From: Euryarchaeota archaeon UBA58
GTDB taxonomy: Archaea; Thermoplasmatota; Poseidoniia; Poseidoniales; Thalassarchaeaceae
Direction of reading: 5' to 3'
DNA length: 34,754 bases
NCBI GenBank assembly: GCA_002498525.1
Contig: DAHR01000012.1
Location: 1 to 34,754 of the forward strand
Made by a program: the position numbers and the translations under genes. Below are positions 16,647 to 24,462 of the stretch, piece by piece; within the stretch, counting starts at the first letter, position 1, and every line of letters begins with the position of its first letter. The notes beneath the pieces are model-generated. The model was not told where the DNA came from. It ran no database searches and worked only from the letters and a program-made list of their open reading frames with translations.

Positions 16647-17837
16647 ATGGATGGATTTGGAGGCAATCTCAAAGATTTCTGGCGGCTGGATGCCCTGCCA
16701 CCGATCAATCGTCTTTCTTGGTGGTGGTGGTGGGTGCTCGTACTCGTCCCCGACCCTGTACACCCTGAACGGTCACGCCAACTGATGGTTCTGTGGTCAT
16801 CGAAGGAGACTCCAGCCATCCGCGTCAGTGGTCATTGGTGGGTGCCTGAGACTCGGATGCTGATCGACGAGGATGGTGGTCACATCGTGCCGGGGATGGT
16901 ATGCGCGTGGTGGTACGATGGCGAGAAGATGCACGAACCGCTTCTGATGAAGGAGTGTAAGATGGCTGCCATCGACGATAAGCACCCGCTGTGGCCGGAG
17001 GAATCTCAAGGTGAGGGTGAGGGTGCGGGTGCGGTCATTCCTCTGACGGGTGAGGATCTGTCATTCGGCCTGCGGCCGGGCAAAACCGCATTCTGGTTGA
17101 ATCTCACCGCCGATGCAGAGATGGTCGCAGGCGGTGCACCTAAGGATTTCAAAATTGAAATGACTCCTTGGTGGGAACGCTCCAGTTCGGCGCGGTACCA
17201 CAATAATGTGTATAGTATGGGCATGGGTTACGATATCCTCAGGATCCATGGAATGAAAGCGACGATGCAGGTTGATGACGAGATTGTCGAAGGCTCAGCA
17301 TACATCCAAAAAGTCAGTGTTCAAGCTCCTAGTTTCCCATGGTTCTGGGGCATGCTGCATTTCGATGATGGCTCATACCTCGACTGGTTCCTACCGCATG
17401 CCTCTCCATCGTTCACCATGAAGGATGACTCGCCTTGGTCGCTGAGAGATTTCGTCAGATGGCCGAATATAGGCACTGGCCTCTTCCACGATGCTTCACG
17501 CGATCGCACCGAGACTTTCCAGCGTTGCTCAGTCGAACTCGAGATGCAGGAAGGCGAGGATGCTCTGTTCGATGAGAGAGGCAACTCACTACCTCGATTC
17601 AGAATCAAAGTTTGGAATGGTCGAACGCAGATCTCGCTGATCGTGCGAGCGACGAATAGAGCCCGTTGGATGTTCGACCAGCCGACTCGCGCGGGCTTCG
17701 TCAGCCATCTGACCTACAATGAGTACCCGCTCGAAGTCGAGAAGATCGCCATTCTCGACGAGCAAGGCCTGCGGACCGCTGATGACTACGAATGGATTCG
17801 TGGTAATGGGGAACACGCATGGGGCTTGCTGAATTGA
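16647..17837 (+). CDS. CrtC/AttH-like lipocalin-fold protein, function unknown
   Basis: 396 aa, no signal peptide or membrane helix obvious apart from a tryptophan-rich WWWWW stretch near residues 26-30. The middle part has AYIQKV, then FPWFWGMLHFDDGS and a following DWF, which resembles the beta-barrel core of carotenoid 1,2-hydratase (CrtC) and AttH-like proteins. Resemblance is by pattern only and the hydratase reaction should not be assumed. The start ATG at 16647 has GGAG 9 bp upstream. The gap after the ABC permease is only 19 bp, so it is probably the last gene of the ABC operon and may process or carry a hydrophobic substrate. Confidence 0.5.
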   Translation: MDGFGGNLKDFWRLDALPPINRLSWWWWWVLVLVPDPVHPERSRQLMVLWSSKETPAIRVSGHWWVPETRMLIDEDGGHIVPGMVCAWWYDGEKMHEPLLMKECKMAAIDDKHPLWPEESQGEGEGAGAVIPLTGEDLSFGLRPGKTAFWLNLTADAEMVAGGAPKDFKIEMTPWWERSSSARYHNNVYSMGMGYDILRIHGMKATMQVDDEIVEGSAYIQKVSVQAPSFPWFWGMLHFDDGSYLDWFLPHASPSFTMKDDSPWSLRDFVRWPNIGTGLFHDASRDRTETFQRCSVELEMQEGEDALFDERGNSLPRFRIKVWNGRTQISLIVRATNRARWMFDQPTRAGFVSHLTYNEYPLEVEKIAILDEQGLRTADDYEWIRGNGEHAWGLLN

Positions 17838-17882
17838 ATTCGCGGCTGGCGATGATGGATGGAGGATTTGACCGCCGCACCG

Positions 17883-17889
17883 TTCATAA
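17883..17889 (+). promoter_or_regulatory. TATA-like box TTCATAA before the TPR gene
   Basis: The only AT-rich element in the 88-bp gap after the ABC operon. It is centred 40 bp before the ATG at 17926, which predicts a leader of about 13 bases containing GAGGAA. The gap holds nothing else recognisable. Confidence 0.35.
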
Positions 17890-17925
17890 CCAGAAGGCGG
17901 CCGACAGCCATTCCGAGGAATTGCC

Positions 17926-18474
17926 ATGAACGATGAAGAGATTATCACAGAGGCGGCCCAACTCATCACAACTGGCGATTTCATCGCTGCGATGGCTGTC
18001 TTCGAAAGGCATATCGAAGCCAACCCCGATGATCCGGCGGGGTATCATGGATGGGCCGAGGCCGCGCTTTTCGAGATTCAGGAGAATGGCAATCTCGATG
18101 AATCTGGCAAGGACCGCATCAATGAGGGCATGGTCACCGCCTACCTGCGCAGGGCAGCTGGCCTAGCGCCAGACAATGCCGACTACAGTGCAGCCTACGC
18201 CAGCGCCTTGGTCGAGTTCGACAGGATTCCGATGGCGGTCCGCCAACTCCACAAACTCGTCGAGTTGGGCAAGGCGAGCGACGAAGTCGATGTCTCCATC
18301 CATCTCTATGAGGCGGCGCGCGGATTGATTGAAGCGATCGATCTGAAGACGAATTTCGACCGCAGCGCGCCAATCGCTCGGCAATACATTCGAGATGCAG
18401 TGGAATTCGCACTCCTCGGACTGGGATTCAGTTCGCCCGAGGAGGCGATCGAGTACCTCGCCCTCGAAGAGTGA
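17926..18474 (+). CDS. TPR-repeat protein
   Basis: 182 aa, soluble and acidic. Helix-pair repeats are seen at about residues 5-37 (GDFIAAMAVFERHIEANPDDPAG, a canonical TPR ending in N-P-D-D-P), 40-85 (ending in LAPDNAD) and 88-120. The C-terminal half is helical. Such proteins are protein-protein adaptors; the partner is unknown. A 13-bp gap separates it from truA, suggesting co-transcription. Confidence 0.7.
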   Translation: MNDEEIITEAAQLITTGDFIAAMAVFERHIEANPDDPAGYHGWAEAALFEIQENGNLDESGKDRINEGMVTAYLRRAAGLAPDNADYSAAYASALVEFDRIPMAVRQLHKLVELGKASDEVDVSIHLYEAARGLIEAIDLKTNFDRSAPIARQYIRDAVEFALLGLGFSSPEEAIEYLALEE

Positions 18475-18487
18475 GTGAGGGGTCATC

Positions 18488-19366
18488 TTGGCCAGCGACC
18501 TCGTGATGGTCGCTTTCGGCTACCACGGCGAGGCTTTCCATGGCTCGCAGATCCAACCCGATGTGAAGACTGTTCAAGGTGCCTTGATTCAAGCCCTTCG
18601 CCGTCTCACGTGGTGGAGTGAAGACTGTCTTGAGATGGCGAGCCGAACCGATGCCGGGGTCGATGTCAGGATGAATCTGGCGACAATCAGATTGCCCGCA
18701 GGACTCACCTCGACTCTCGACCCCAGCATCATCTCCCAGACTCTGAACGACCACACACCTGAGGATATGGTCGTATGGCGGACAGCATTCGTTCCTCAGG
18801 CCACTTGTTGCAGATTCGCAGAATCTAGAACCTATCTGTACCGAACCGAGATGATTCCAGATTGTCCAAGTGATGTCGACATCGAGAAGTTCACCAAAGC
18901 CTGTGCGATGGTCGAGGGGGAGCACGATTTCAGTAATTTCTGTAGACCGGACGTAAAGAGAAGTCCGATTAGAACGATTTCATCCTGTCAGCCCTGGTTA
19001 AGCAGCGACGGTCGTGTCATTGGTTTCTCGATTACTGGCGAATCATTCCTCTGGAACCAGATAAGGAGAATCGCATCTGCGTTCAACCGAATCGTCACCG
19101 GAGATTCTACCCTCGACGATTTTCGCGAGGCTCTCGACCAGCCCGAGAAGAGGATTGATCTCGGCCGCGCACCAGCCGACGGGCTGGTCCTCTGGTCAAT
19201 CCAACATTCTGCTTTCGGAACCCATTCGTCAGCACCTCCAGATGCCAGCGGTTCCACCTCGCCACCCGATAATCGGCGCGCGCGAATCAGATGGTTGTCT
19301 TTGACGCGACTGGAGAACTCGGCGATGCTCGAGCGCGAATGGGTGAATCTGCTCAATCGAACCTGA
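18488..19366 (+). CDS. truA: tRNA pseudouridine synthase A
   Basis: 292 aa. Isomerises uridines in the anticodon arm (positions 38-40 in the known family) to pseudouridine. The catalytic aspartate is Asp55 in ASRTDAGVD, the TruA hallmark. Further family features are an N-terminal YHGEAFHGSQ segment, HDFSNFC and SFLWNQIRRI. The last 40 residues are a non-conserved Ser/Pro-rich tail. The TTG start at 18488 follows a GAGGGGTCAT sequence. The 3' end overlaps the convergent ribK by 14 bp. Confidence 0.95.
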   Translation: MASDLVMVAFGYHGEAFHGSQIQPDVKTVQGALIQALRRLTWWSEDCLEMASRTDAGVDVRMNLATIRLPAGLTSTLDPSIISQTLNDHTPEDMVVWRTAFVPQATCCRFAESRTYLYRTEMIPDCPSDVDIEKFTKACAMVEGEHDFSNFCRPDVKRSPIRTISSCQPWLSSDGRVIGFSITGESFLWNQIRRIASAFNRIVTGDSTLDDFREALDQPEKRIDLGRAPADGLVLWSIQHSAFGTHSSAPPDASGSTSPPDNRRARIRWLSLTRLENSAMLEREWVNLLNRT

Positions 19367-19787
19367 GACTCACCAAGTCACCATCCTCACATGGCAATCT
19401 CTCTCGCAGGAAGGAACTTGAGATTACCTCGGCGGTCTCGGTGTGGCGAGTCAGATCTGGAATGAGCAGAGCGCATCGCCACCATTCTGTTCCATCGAGC
19501 GAGATTTCGGCGATGAAGGCCGTCGCTCCACCGAAGGATCGACCATCGCGCTCGAAACCAGCGATTCGCAGAGGTTCAGAACCGCCCTCCATCTCACCTT
19601 CATCAAGGCCAGCAAGAATTCTGAATCCGCGATACTCGTCGAGATTTTCACCGCTGAGTTTCACATTGAGAGTTCCAGGCCAGGCTCCTGCTCCGAGAAT
19701 CGCCTTGAATTGGTCCTGATAGTGGGTTTGTGCCATGAAAATGTGAGCTCGGCCGAGGCCGCTAGCCACCGTCCCCGAGAAAGCCAC
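19353..19787 (-). CDS. ribK: CTP-dependent riboflavin kinase
   Basis: 144 aa. The archaeal enzyme makes FMN from riboflavin using CTP (former DUF120 family). The opening GTVASGLG with the following ..YQDQFKAILG and PGTLNVKL are the nucleotide- and flavin-binding signatures. The C-terminal D-GDLVSLRF strand closes the small beta-barrel. The start is GTG at 19787, since GTVASGLG must lie inside the protein and no other start precedes it in frame. There is no fused winged-helix domain. It lies 44 bp downstream of the PqqB-like gene and has its own TATA-like box. Confidence 0.92.
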   Translation of the reverse strand: MAFSGTVASGLGRAHIFMAQTHYQDQFKAILGAGAWPGTLNVKLSGENLDEYRGFRILAGLDEGEMEGGSEPLRIAGFERDGRSFGGATAFIAEISLDGTEWWRCALLIPDLTRHTETAEVISSSFLRERLPCEDGDLVSLRFD

Positions 19788-19808
19788 GCATCTCGGCCGC
19801 GTTTATGG

Positions 19809-19815
19809 CAAATAA
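19809..19815 (-). promoter_or_regulatory. TATA-like box TTATTTG before ribK
   Basis: Centred 25 bp upstream of the GTG at 19787 with no ribosome-binding site between, so ribK may also be transcribed on its own as a leaderless message. Confidence 0.3.
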
Positions 19816-19831
19816 GCATCAGCATCGAGAC

Positions 19832-20710
19832 TCAGAGGTTGACCGACCAGCCTCGTTCCGCTACCTTCCAGCCGAGGGATTCGAGATGCCGCCTCTCGCT
19901 GCTCTCGGGTTCGTTGAGAGGATTGCTGTGATTGAGGTGGATGAAGTGGATTTCTGGGTCGTCCCCTCGCCTTTCTCCTAGATTCTCCAAAGTCAGAGCG
20001 ACGGGCGGGTGTGGCACATCCTCGGTATCGCGTCCGCTGAGTTCGCCCGAGTCCCAGAATGTTCCATCGACGAGGGCGTGATCCACTCTCAGTTCTTCCA
20101 GCCACGATCTGATGTCCTCGACGTGATGCAATGCCAAGGTCTGCGTCCAATCGTCGTGGTCGGGTAGGAAGAGGATGCTGCTGTTCGGTCCTCGGATGAT
20201 GATCGCATGCGTGTCGGATTCTTCGTCACGGTGCGGAACTTGGACGAATTCGAAGGTGACTCTGGAGTCTTCGGTCAGCCTGTGAGTCGATCCCGATAGA
20301 ATCGGTCGCGGCTCGAAGGCAGCAATCGAGCCACGCGACCGCAGGGCGTCAATCGCGGCTTGGCTGGCGATCAGAGGAAGGCCGGTCAAGCCCATCGCCT
20401 CGTTGCCGAATTGGCCGATTCCGTCAACATGACCGAGATGGACATGAGTCAGCAGAACACTGGTCGGGATGATGGGCGTCGAAGAATCGATGGCTTGCGC
20501 CCAGACATGCAGTTGGTCGGGCAGGGCCCGGGTCGCTTCGATGAGATGGAATCCGCCCGCTCCATCGGCGACGCCCGCAGCCACAGGAAATCGCCTGCGC
20601 GAATCATCCAGATGAGCAGAAGTGCAGTTCGAGCATGCACAACCGGCCTGCGGCACCCCACCATCCTGTGCTGTGCCGAGGAGGGTGAAGGTGGGAGATG
20701 GGGGTGACAT
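19832..20710 (-). CDS. PqqB-like metallo-beta-lactamase-fold hydrolase
   Basis: 292 aa. The N-terminal LGTAQDGGVPQAGCACSNC carries a C-x-C-x2-C zinc knuckle as in PqqB/PhnP-type proteins. The metal-binding motif is THVHLGH, where the usual Asp of HxHxDH is Gly, as I recall for the PqqB-like branch. VPHRDEESDTHA and LFLPDHDDW supply further metal or active-site residues, and a C-terminal HLNHSNPL follows. No PQQ genes are nearby, so PQQ synthesis is unlikely; a phosphodiesterase-like or unknown hydrolysis is possible. The ATG at 20710 has a TTTCACC box 27 bp upstream. Confidence 0.78.
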   Translation of the reverse strand: MSPPSPTFTLLGTAQDGGVPQAGCACSNCTSAHLDDSRRRFPVAAGVADGAGGFHLIEATRALPDQLHVWAQAIDSSTPIIPTSVLLTHVHLGHVDGIGQFGNEAMGLTGLPLIASQAAIDALRSRGSIAAFEPRPILSGSTHRLTEDSRVTFEFVQVPHRDEESDTHAIIIRGPNSSILFLPDHDDWTQTLALHHVEDIRSWLEELRVDHALVDGTFWDSGELSGRDTEDVPHPPVALTLENLGERRGDDPEIHFIHLNHSNPLNEPESSERRHLESLGWKVAERGWSVNL

Positions 20711-20733
20711 CAGGAGCGTCGAGGGCTCGCTTG

Positions 20734-20740
20734 GGTGAAA
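20734..20740 (-). promoter_or_regulatory. TATA-like box TTTCACC before the PqqB-like gene
   Basis: Minus-strand TTTCACC centred at 20737, 27 bp from the ATG at 20710, matching the spacing and core of the tatC and GDPD promoters. It overlaps the first copy of the short repeats at 20737-20793. Confidence 0.4.
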
Positions 20741-20793
20741 GAGTCGTCGTGCGGGCGGGGCGAAAGAGTCGTCGCGTGAGGTCGTCGCGTGAG
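20737..20793. repeat. Short tandem repeats in the PqqB-like/PLP-enzyme gap
   Basis: GAAAGAGTCGTCG occurs at 20737 and again at 20762, a 25-bp period. GTCGTCGCGTGAG occurs twice without a gap, at 20768-20780 and 20781-20793. They lie in the 161-bp divergent intergenic region and could be replication slippage or binding sites. The rest of the gap shows only an AT-rich AAATCATC near 20840-20847, about 27-29 bp before the ATG at 20872. Confidence 0.55.
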
Positions 20794-20871
20794 TGAGGTG
20801 GCGGGTCTCGTCGATGGAGGGATGTCTCTGTCGCCGATGAAATCATCAACATCCTACGGGTGTGGCAACCG

Positions 20872-22053
20872 ATGGCTGATGACACGCGGTGGATGAGGGA
20901 GAGGTACGAATCACTCCGTGAACAGGGTCTCGACTGGAATCCACCGACCCTCGAGAGCGCCAATGAACCTCGAGTCAGCATCGGAGGACGTGAGATGATC
21001 ATGCTCTCGGCGAATAATTACCTAAATCTCACTAATCATCCGAAAGTGGTCGGCGCCATGGTAGAGGCGACTCTGAAGTGGGGCGCCGGAAGCGGGTCTG
21101 TCCGAGCCATCGCAGGAACCATGGACATTCATCTGGCAGCCGAAGAAAAGGTCGCTGAATTCAAGGGAGTCGAGGCTGCGCTGATCTATTCGTCTGGCTA
21201 TGCTGCCAATGTAGGGTTGATACCGACTCTGGTTCAAGGCAAAGGTGATGTCATCATCAGCGATGAGTTGAACCATGGCTCGATCATCGATGGTGTTCGC
21301 TTGACGAAGGCCCAACGTGGGCTTTACGCGCACAACGATATGGGCGCATTGGAAGTTGTATTACAGAATCATGCCGACGCTGAGAGGAAATTGATCATCA
21401 CCGACGGTGTCTTCTCGATGGACGGCGACATAGCCCCTCTGGCCGAGATCACATCTCTCGCTTCCGAGTATGGCGCGATGGTCTTCGTCGACGATTGCCA
21501 CGGCGAAGGTGTTCTTGGGGACGCTGGCGCAGGAATCGTCGACCACTTCAATCTACAAGGCAAGGTCGATTTCGAAATCGGATCATTCTCCAAAGCCCTT
21601 GGGGTTCAGGGTGGCATTGTCGCAGGTTCCGATGATGTTCGAACCCACGCTCTCAACCACTCCCGCTCGTGGCTTCTCTCCGGCAGCCAGCCACCTGGCG
21701 TGGCAGCCGCCCAGAAGGCGGCTGTCGAAGTTCTGATGAGCGAGCCTGAGCATCATGCTCGGCTCTGGGAGAACACGATCTATTTCCGAGCCGAATTGCA
21801 GTCCATGGGCTTCGACACAGGATTATCCGAGACTCCGATCATCCCTGTGATGTGCGGCGAGTCGGCAACGGCGAAAGCATTGTCTCGGAGTCTCGCTGAC
21901 GAGGGTGTCTTGGCTGGCGCGATCGTCTTCCCGATGGTCGCTCGCAGCGGCGCAAGAGTACGCACACAGATGTCAGCAGGCCTGACGCGCGACGACTTGG
22001 ACGAGGTTCTGAGGATTTTCGAGAAGGTTGGTCCTGAGTTGGCTCTAATCTGA
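20872..22053 (+). CDS. kbl: Alpha-oxoamine synthase family PLP enzyme, probable glycine C-acetyltransferase
   Basis: 393 aa. Condenses glycine (or another amino acid) with an acyl-CoA, or runs 2-amino-3-ketobutyrate CoA ligase in threonine breakdown. The PLP lysine is Lys241 in GSFSKALG, with the DD-x-H motif in VDDCHGEGVLG and GSGSVRAIAGT for substrate binding. Length and features fit Kbl, but 8-amino-7-oxononanoate synthase (BioF) and serine palmitoyltransferase are close relatives; no threonine dehydrogenase or biotin gene is nearby. I chose ATG 20872 over GTG 20860 because the AT-rich element upstream is too close to the GTG. Confidence 0.82.
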   Translation: MADDTRWMRERYESLREQGLDWNPPTLESANEPRVSIGGREMIMLSANNYLNLTNHPKVVGAMVEATLKWGAGSGSVRAIAGTMDIHLAAEEKVAEFKGVEAALIYSSGYAANVGLIPTLVQGKGDVIISDELNHGSIIDGVRLTKAQRGLYAHNDMGALEVVLQNHADAERKLIITDGVFSMDGDIAPLAEITSLASEYGAMVFVDDCHGEGVLGDAGAGIVDHFNLQGKVDFEIGSFSKALGVQGGIVAGSDDVRTHALNHSRSWLLSGSQPPGVAAAQKAAVEVLMSEPEHHARLWENTIYFRAELQSMGFDTGLSETPIIPVMCGESATAKALSRSLADEGVLAGAIVFPMVARSGARVRTQMSAGLTRDDLDEVLRIFEKVGPELALI

Positions 22054-22056
22054 TGC

Positions 22057-22749
22057 TCAGAGCTCAGCAACGGCTTCGTCGAGAAGATCATCTGATTCAC
22101 TCTCGACTTCACCTTTCGGAGGTGGGTCGATGGTCCGACTCATCCCTTCGAAGGGGTCTAGCCCGCGGTCGATGCGATCCAGTATCCTCCATCTTGGCGC
22201 ATAGGAGAGGTGAATGTAGATCGGACCGGGGATTATTGCGAGCAACCAACCGAGTTGGGCGATCCAAGCAGGTGCATCATCAATCATCGACCAGGTTATC
22301 AGGATTAAGCCGATAAATGGGATGGGGAACAGATATCGCCGCCGATTCTCAAGACGAATCGGTGGGCGAAGCACGAGGGTCGATATCAGAAACGAGATTC
22401 CACTCAGAGCTGCTGTGAGGGCGACGAACATGATGCTCTTCGTCGCCCAATCATTGAATGAATCCTCGATTGGAATGGACTCCATCCAGCCGGCATATAA
22501 GGAGGGGAGAATGAAGGTGAGACTGACAAGAACTCCGTAGAAGGAGCCGACGAAGAGCGGATGACATAGCGTCAACGGGTATCTCAGGAAGAGCTGACTG
22601 AGAGAGCCGCCCTCGAGCATCAAGCGATGGTCGTCGTCGAGGTCTTCAAGCGCCTCACGCCAGCCAGCCATGAGTCGGGGCGAATGAGAATGCACTATGA
22701 CCGTTGCGGGCTGAAATCGTGTGATTTTGCGCCATATTGACTCACTCAT
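22057..22749 (-). CDS. Four-helix membrane protein, unknown function
   Basis: 230 aa. Four hydrophobic segments are seen at about residues 65-85, 100-125, 145-165 and 172-190, after a soluble N-terminal part. The C-terminal 40 residues are acidic and probably disordered. I do not recognise a family. The ATG at 22749 overlaps the stop of the DUF309 gene (ATGA), so the two are coupled; an in-frame ATG at 22788 lies inside the DUF309 gene. It ends 3 bp from the convergent PLP-enzyme gene. Confidence 0.6.
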   Translation of the reverse strand: MSESIWRKITRFQPATVIVHSHSPRLMAGWREALEDLDDDHRLMLEGGSLSQLFLRYPLTLCHPLFVGSFYGVLVSLTFILPSLYAGWMESIPIEDSFNDWATKSIMFVALTAALSGISFLISTLVLRPPIRLENRRRYLFPIPFIGLILITWSMIDDAPAWIAQLGWLLAIIPGPIYIHLSYAPRWRILDRIDRGLDPFEGMSRTIDPPPKGEVESESDDLLDEAVAEL

Positions 22750-23210
22750 CGGGTGCCGAGCCGAACTTCGCTTGGATTCAGATCCCATGACGGTTCAGCC
22801 TCAGCAGCATCACGGATGTACGGTAGCAGATCGAGGCGAAGTTGAGCGACATCGATGCCCCAGATTCCATGTTGGACACCTGATAATCGAGCCAGAAGCT
22901 TGCTCGCCATGTTGACCACACCTCGGACTTTCCGTCGTTCGTAATTGTACAGCAGAGCAGCGCATTGGATGATACCTTGAATAGCATCGGTCTCAATTGG
23001 TCTGCCCATAGGTTTCAGAGATTTCCAGAGATCCTCCCAAGACTCGTGCGCGTGCCAGAATTGCGCTTCGTCGAACAGATCACAGCCCTCGATGAACTGT
23101 TGTTTCTGCTCATCATTCAGTTCCTGCCAAGCCAGAAGTCCAGCATCGTGAGGCGATGTTCGATGCGTACTCACCTGTCGTCCCTCGGTTACGCCTCGGG
23201 ACGCAGACAT
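22746..23210 (-). CDS. DUF309 domain protein
   Basis: 154 aa. The core at about residues 40-110 matches the DUF309 pattern: a LFDEAQFWHAHESWEDLW motif (the F-W-x-A-H-E core), then QGIIQCAALLYNYER and a helix ending in ARL. The family is small, all-helical and of unknown function; the conserved His and Glu suggest a binding or catalytic site. I prefer ATG 23210, since the longer frame from 23297 overlaps the divergent citrate synthase gene and shows no conserved sequence. It is translationally coupled to the membrane protein. Confidence 0.72.
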   Translation of the reverse strand: MSASRGVTEGRQVSTHRTSPHDAGLLAWQELNDEQKQQFIEGCDLFDEAQFWHAHESWEDLWKSLKPMGRPIETDAIQGIIQCAALLYNYERRKVRGVVNMASKLLARLSGVQHGIWGIDVAQLRLDLLPYIRDAAEAEPSWDLNPSEVRLGTR

Positions 23211-23255
23211 TATGACGGGTTCCCCATCAAGTGAGAGCGATTGGAGTGCGACGCC

Positions 23256-24425
23256 GTGCCTGAGGACGATTCCCTGTTCACGATAACCGAGGCTCACCTC
23301 GACTCTGGAATGCGCGGGATTCCGGTCGGAACCTGCAGAACCTCATTCGTAGATCCCATCAAAGGAGTCCACTATGTGGGTTATCCAGTCGAGGATCTGG
23401 TCAATCTGGAGGAAGAGGATGTCATCTATCTGCTGATGAACAAGCGACTTCCTACCGAGGATGAATCGAAAACCTTCCGAGATGAATTGGTTCGGCGCGG
23501 TGAGAACATCCCGACGGGAGCCTTACGAGTTCTGGAATCGCTGACTCCTGGAAGCGGTCATCCGATGGATTGGTTGTCAATCGGGATAATGGCTCTGGGT
23601 ACTGCGGAAACCACTGGCGACACACGCGGTGACGCGATGAATCTCATCGCTCGAATGCCTGAACTGATGGCTCGAATCTTCCGTTTGCGTAATGGCAAGC
23701 AAGAGCGACTTCGACCAAGAAAGCCTGAACTGGGCTTGGTCGAGAATTTCGTTCACATGATGGGGTATGAGGGTGAGAGGGCTGAGAGGGTCGCACGCGT
23801 ACTGCGATTCTTCTTCATCCTTCACATGGATCATGGTGGCGGTAATCTATGCACATTCTCCGGTAAGGCAGTCGCCTCCGGTTGGGCCAGCATCTACTCG
23901 TCTCTGGCCAGTGCGATGAACGCATTGTCCGGTCCTTTGCACGGCCGGGCGAATCAGGCTTGCCTCGAATTCGTTCAGCGAATCGGAACCTCGGACCATG
24001 ATGAGATAGAGGCATTCGTTCGGGAGGAGTTGGACAACAGACGCCCGATCTATGGTTTCGGTCATGGAGTGCTGCGCGCTGAGGATCCGCGCGCTCGGCT
24101 TCTGATAGAACTCGGTGAAGAGGTATGTCCAGAGGATGCGAACTTCCTCATTGTGAAGGCGCTTCGCGAGGTCATTCCTCCGATTCTCGGCGAGATTCCG
24201 AAGATCAGCAATCCCCATGCCAATGTCGACCTCGCAAGTGGCAGCCTGCTGCACTCAGTCGGATTCCGCTTACCGGAGTATTACACGACCTTCTTCGGCT
24301 GGGCGCGCGTCGCGGGCATCTGTGCTCAGATCATGGATGAGCGTAATTCGCGCGACGGCCGTGGCACACCGATCTACCGGCCGAAGTACATCCCCCGCAA
24401 TCAGCCGCCGCGTCGGCTGGCGTGA
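23256..24425 (+). CDS. gltA: Citrate synthase, mitochondrial-like subtype
   Basis: 389 aa. Condenses oxaloacetate with acetyl-CoA at the entry to the TCA cycle. The catalytic residues are present in GPLHGRANQ (His), GFGHGVLR-x-x-DPR (His) and NVDLASG (Asp). The wording HMDHGGGN, AMNALSGPLHG-x-ANQ, GHGVLR and YYTTFFG is closer to mitochondrial/eukaryotic-type citrate synthase than to the usual GPLHGGAN / GHRVYK forms of prokaryotes. Start options: GTG 23256, with GGAG 9 bp upstream, or TTG 23241. The gap to the divergent DUF309 gene is 45 bp. Confidence 0.92.
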   Translation: MPEDDSLFTITEAHLDSGMRGIPVGTCRTSFVDPIKGVHYVGYPVEDLVNLEEEDVIYLLMNKRLPTEDESKTFRDELVRRGENIPTGALRVLESLTPGSGHPMDWLSIGIMALGTAETTGDTRGDAMNLIARMPELMARIFRLRNGKQERLRPRKPELGLVENFVHMMGYEGERAERVARVLRFFFILHMDHGGGNLCTFSGKAVASGWASIYSSLASAMNALSGPLHGRANQACLEFVQRIGTSDHDEIEAFVREELDNRRPIYGFGHGVLRAEDPRARLLIELGEEVCPEDANFLIVKALREVIPPILGEIPKISNPHANVDLASGSLLHSVGFRLPEYYTTFFGWARVAGICAQIMDERNSRDGRGTPIYRPKYIPRNQPPRRLA

Positions 24426-24462
24426 TCGATGTCCCATCCCGTCTCAGCGGTATTCGTGGGAC

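Noticed and set aside
24431..24462. GTCCCA...TGGGAC inverted repeat between citrate synthase and GDPD genes
   Set aside because: Only 6 bp of stem around a 20-base loop; too weak to call a terminator.
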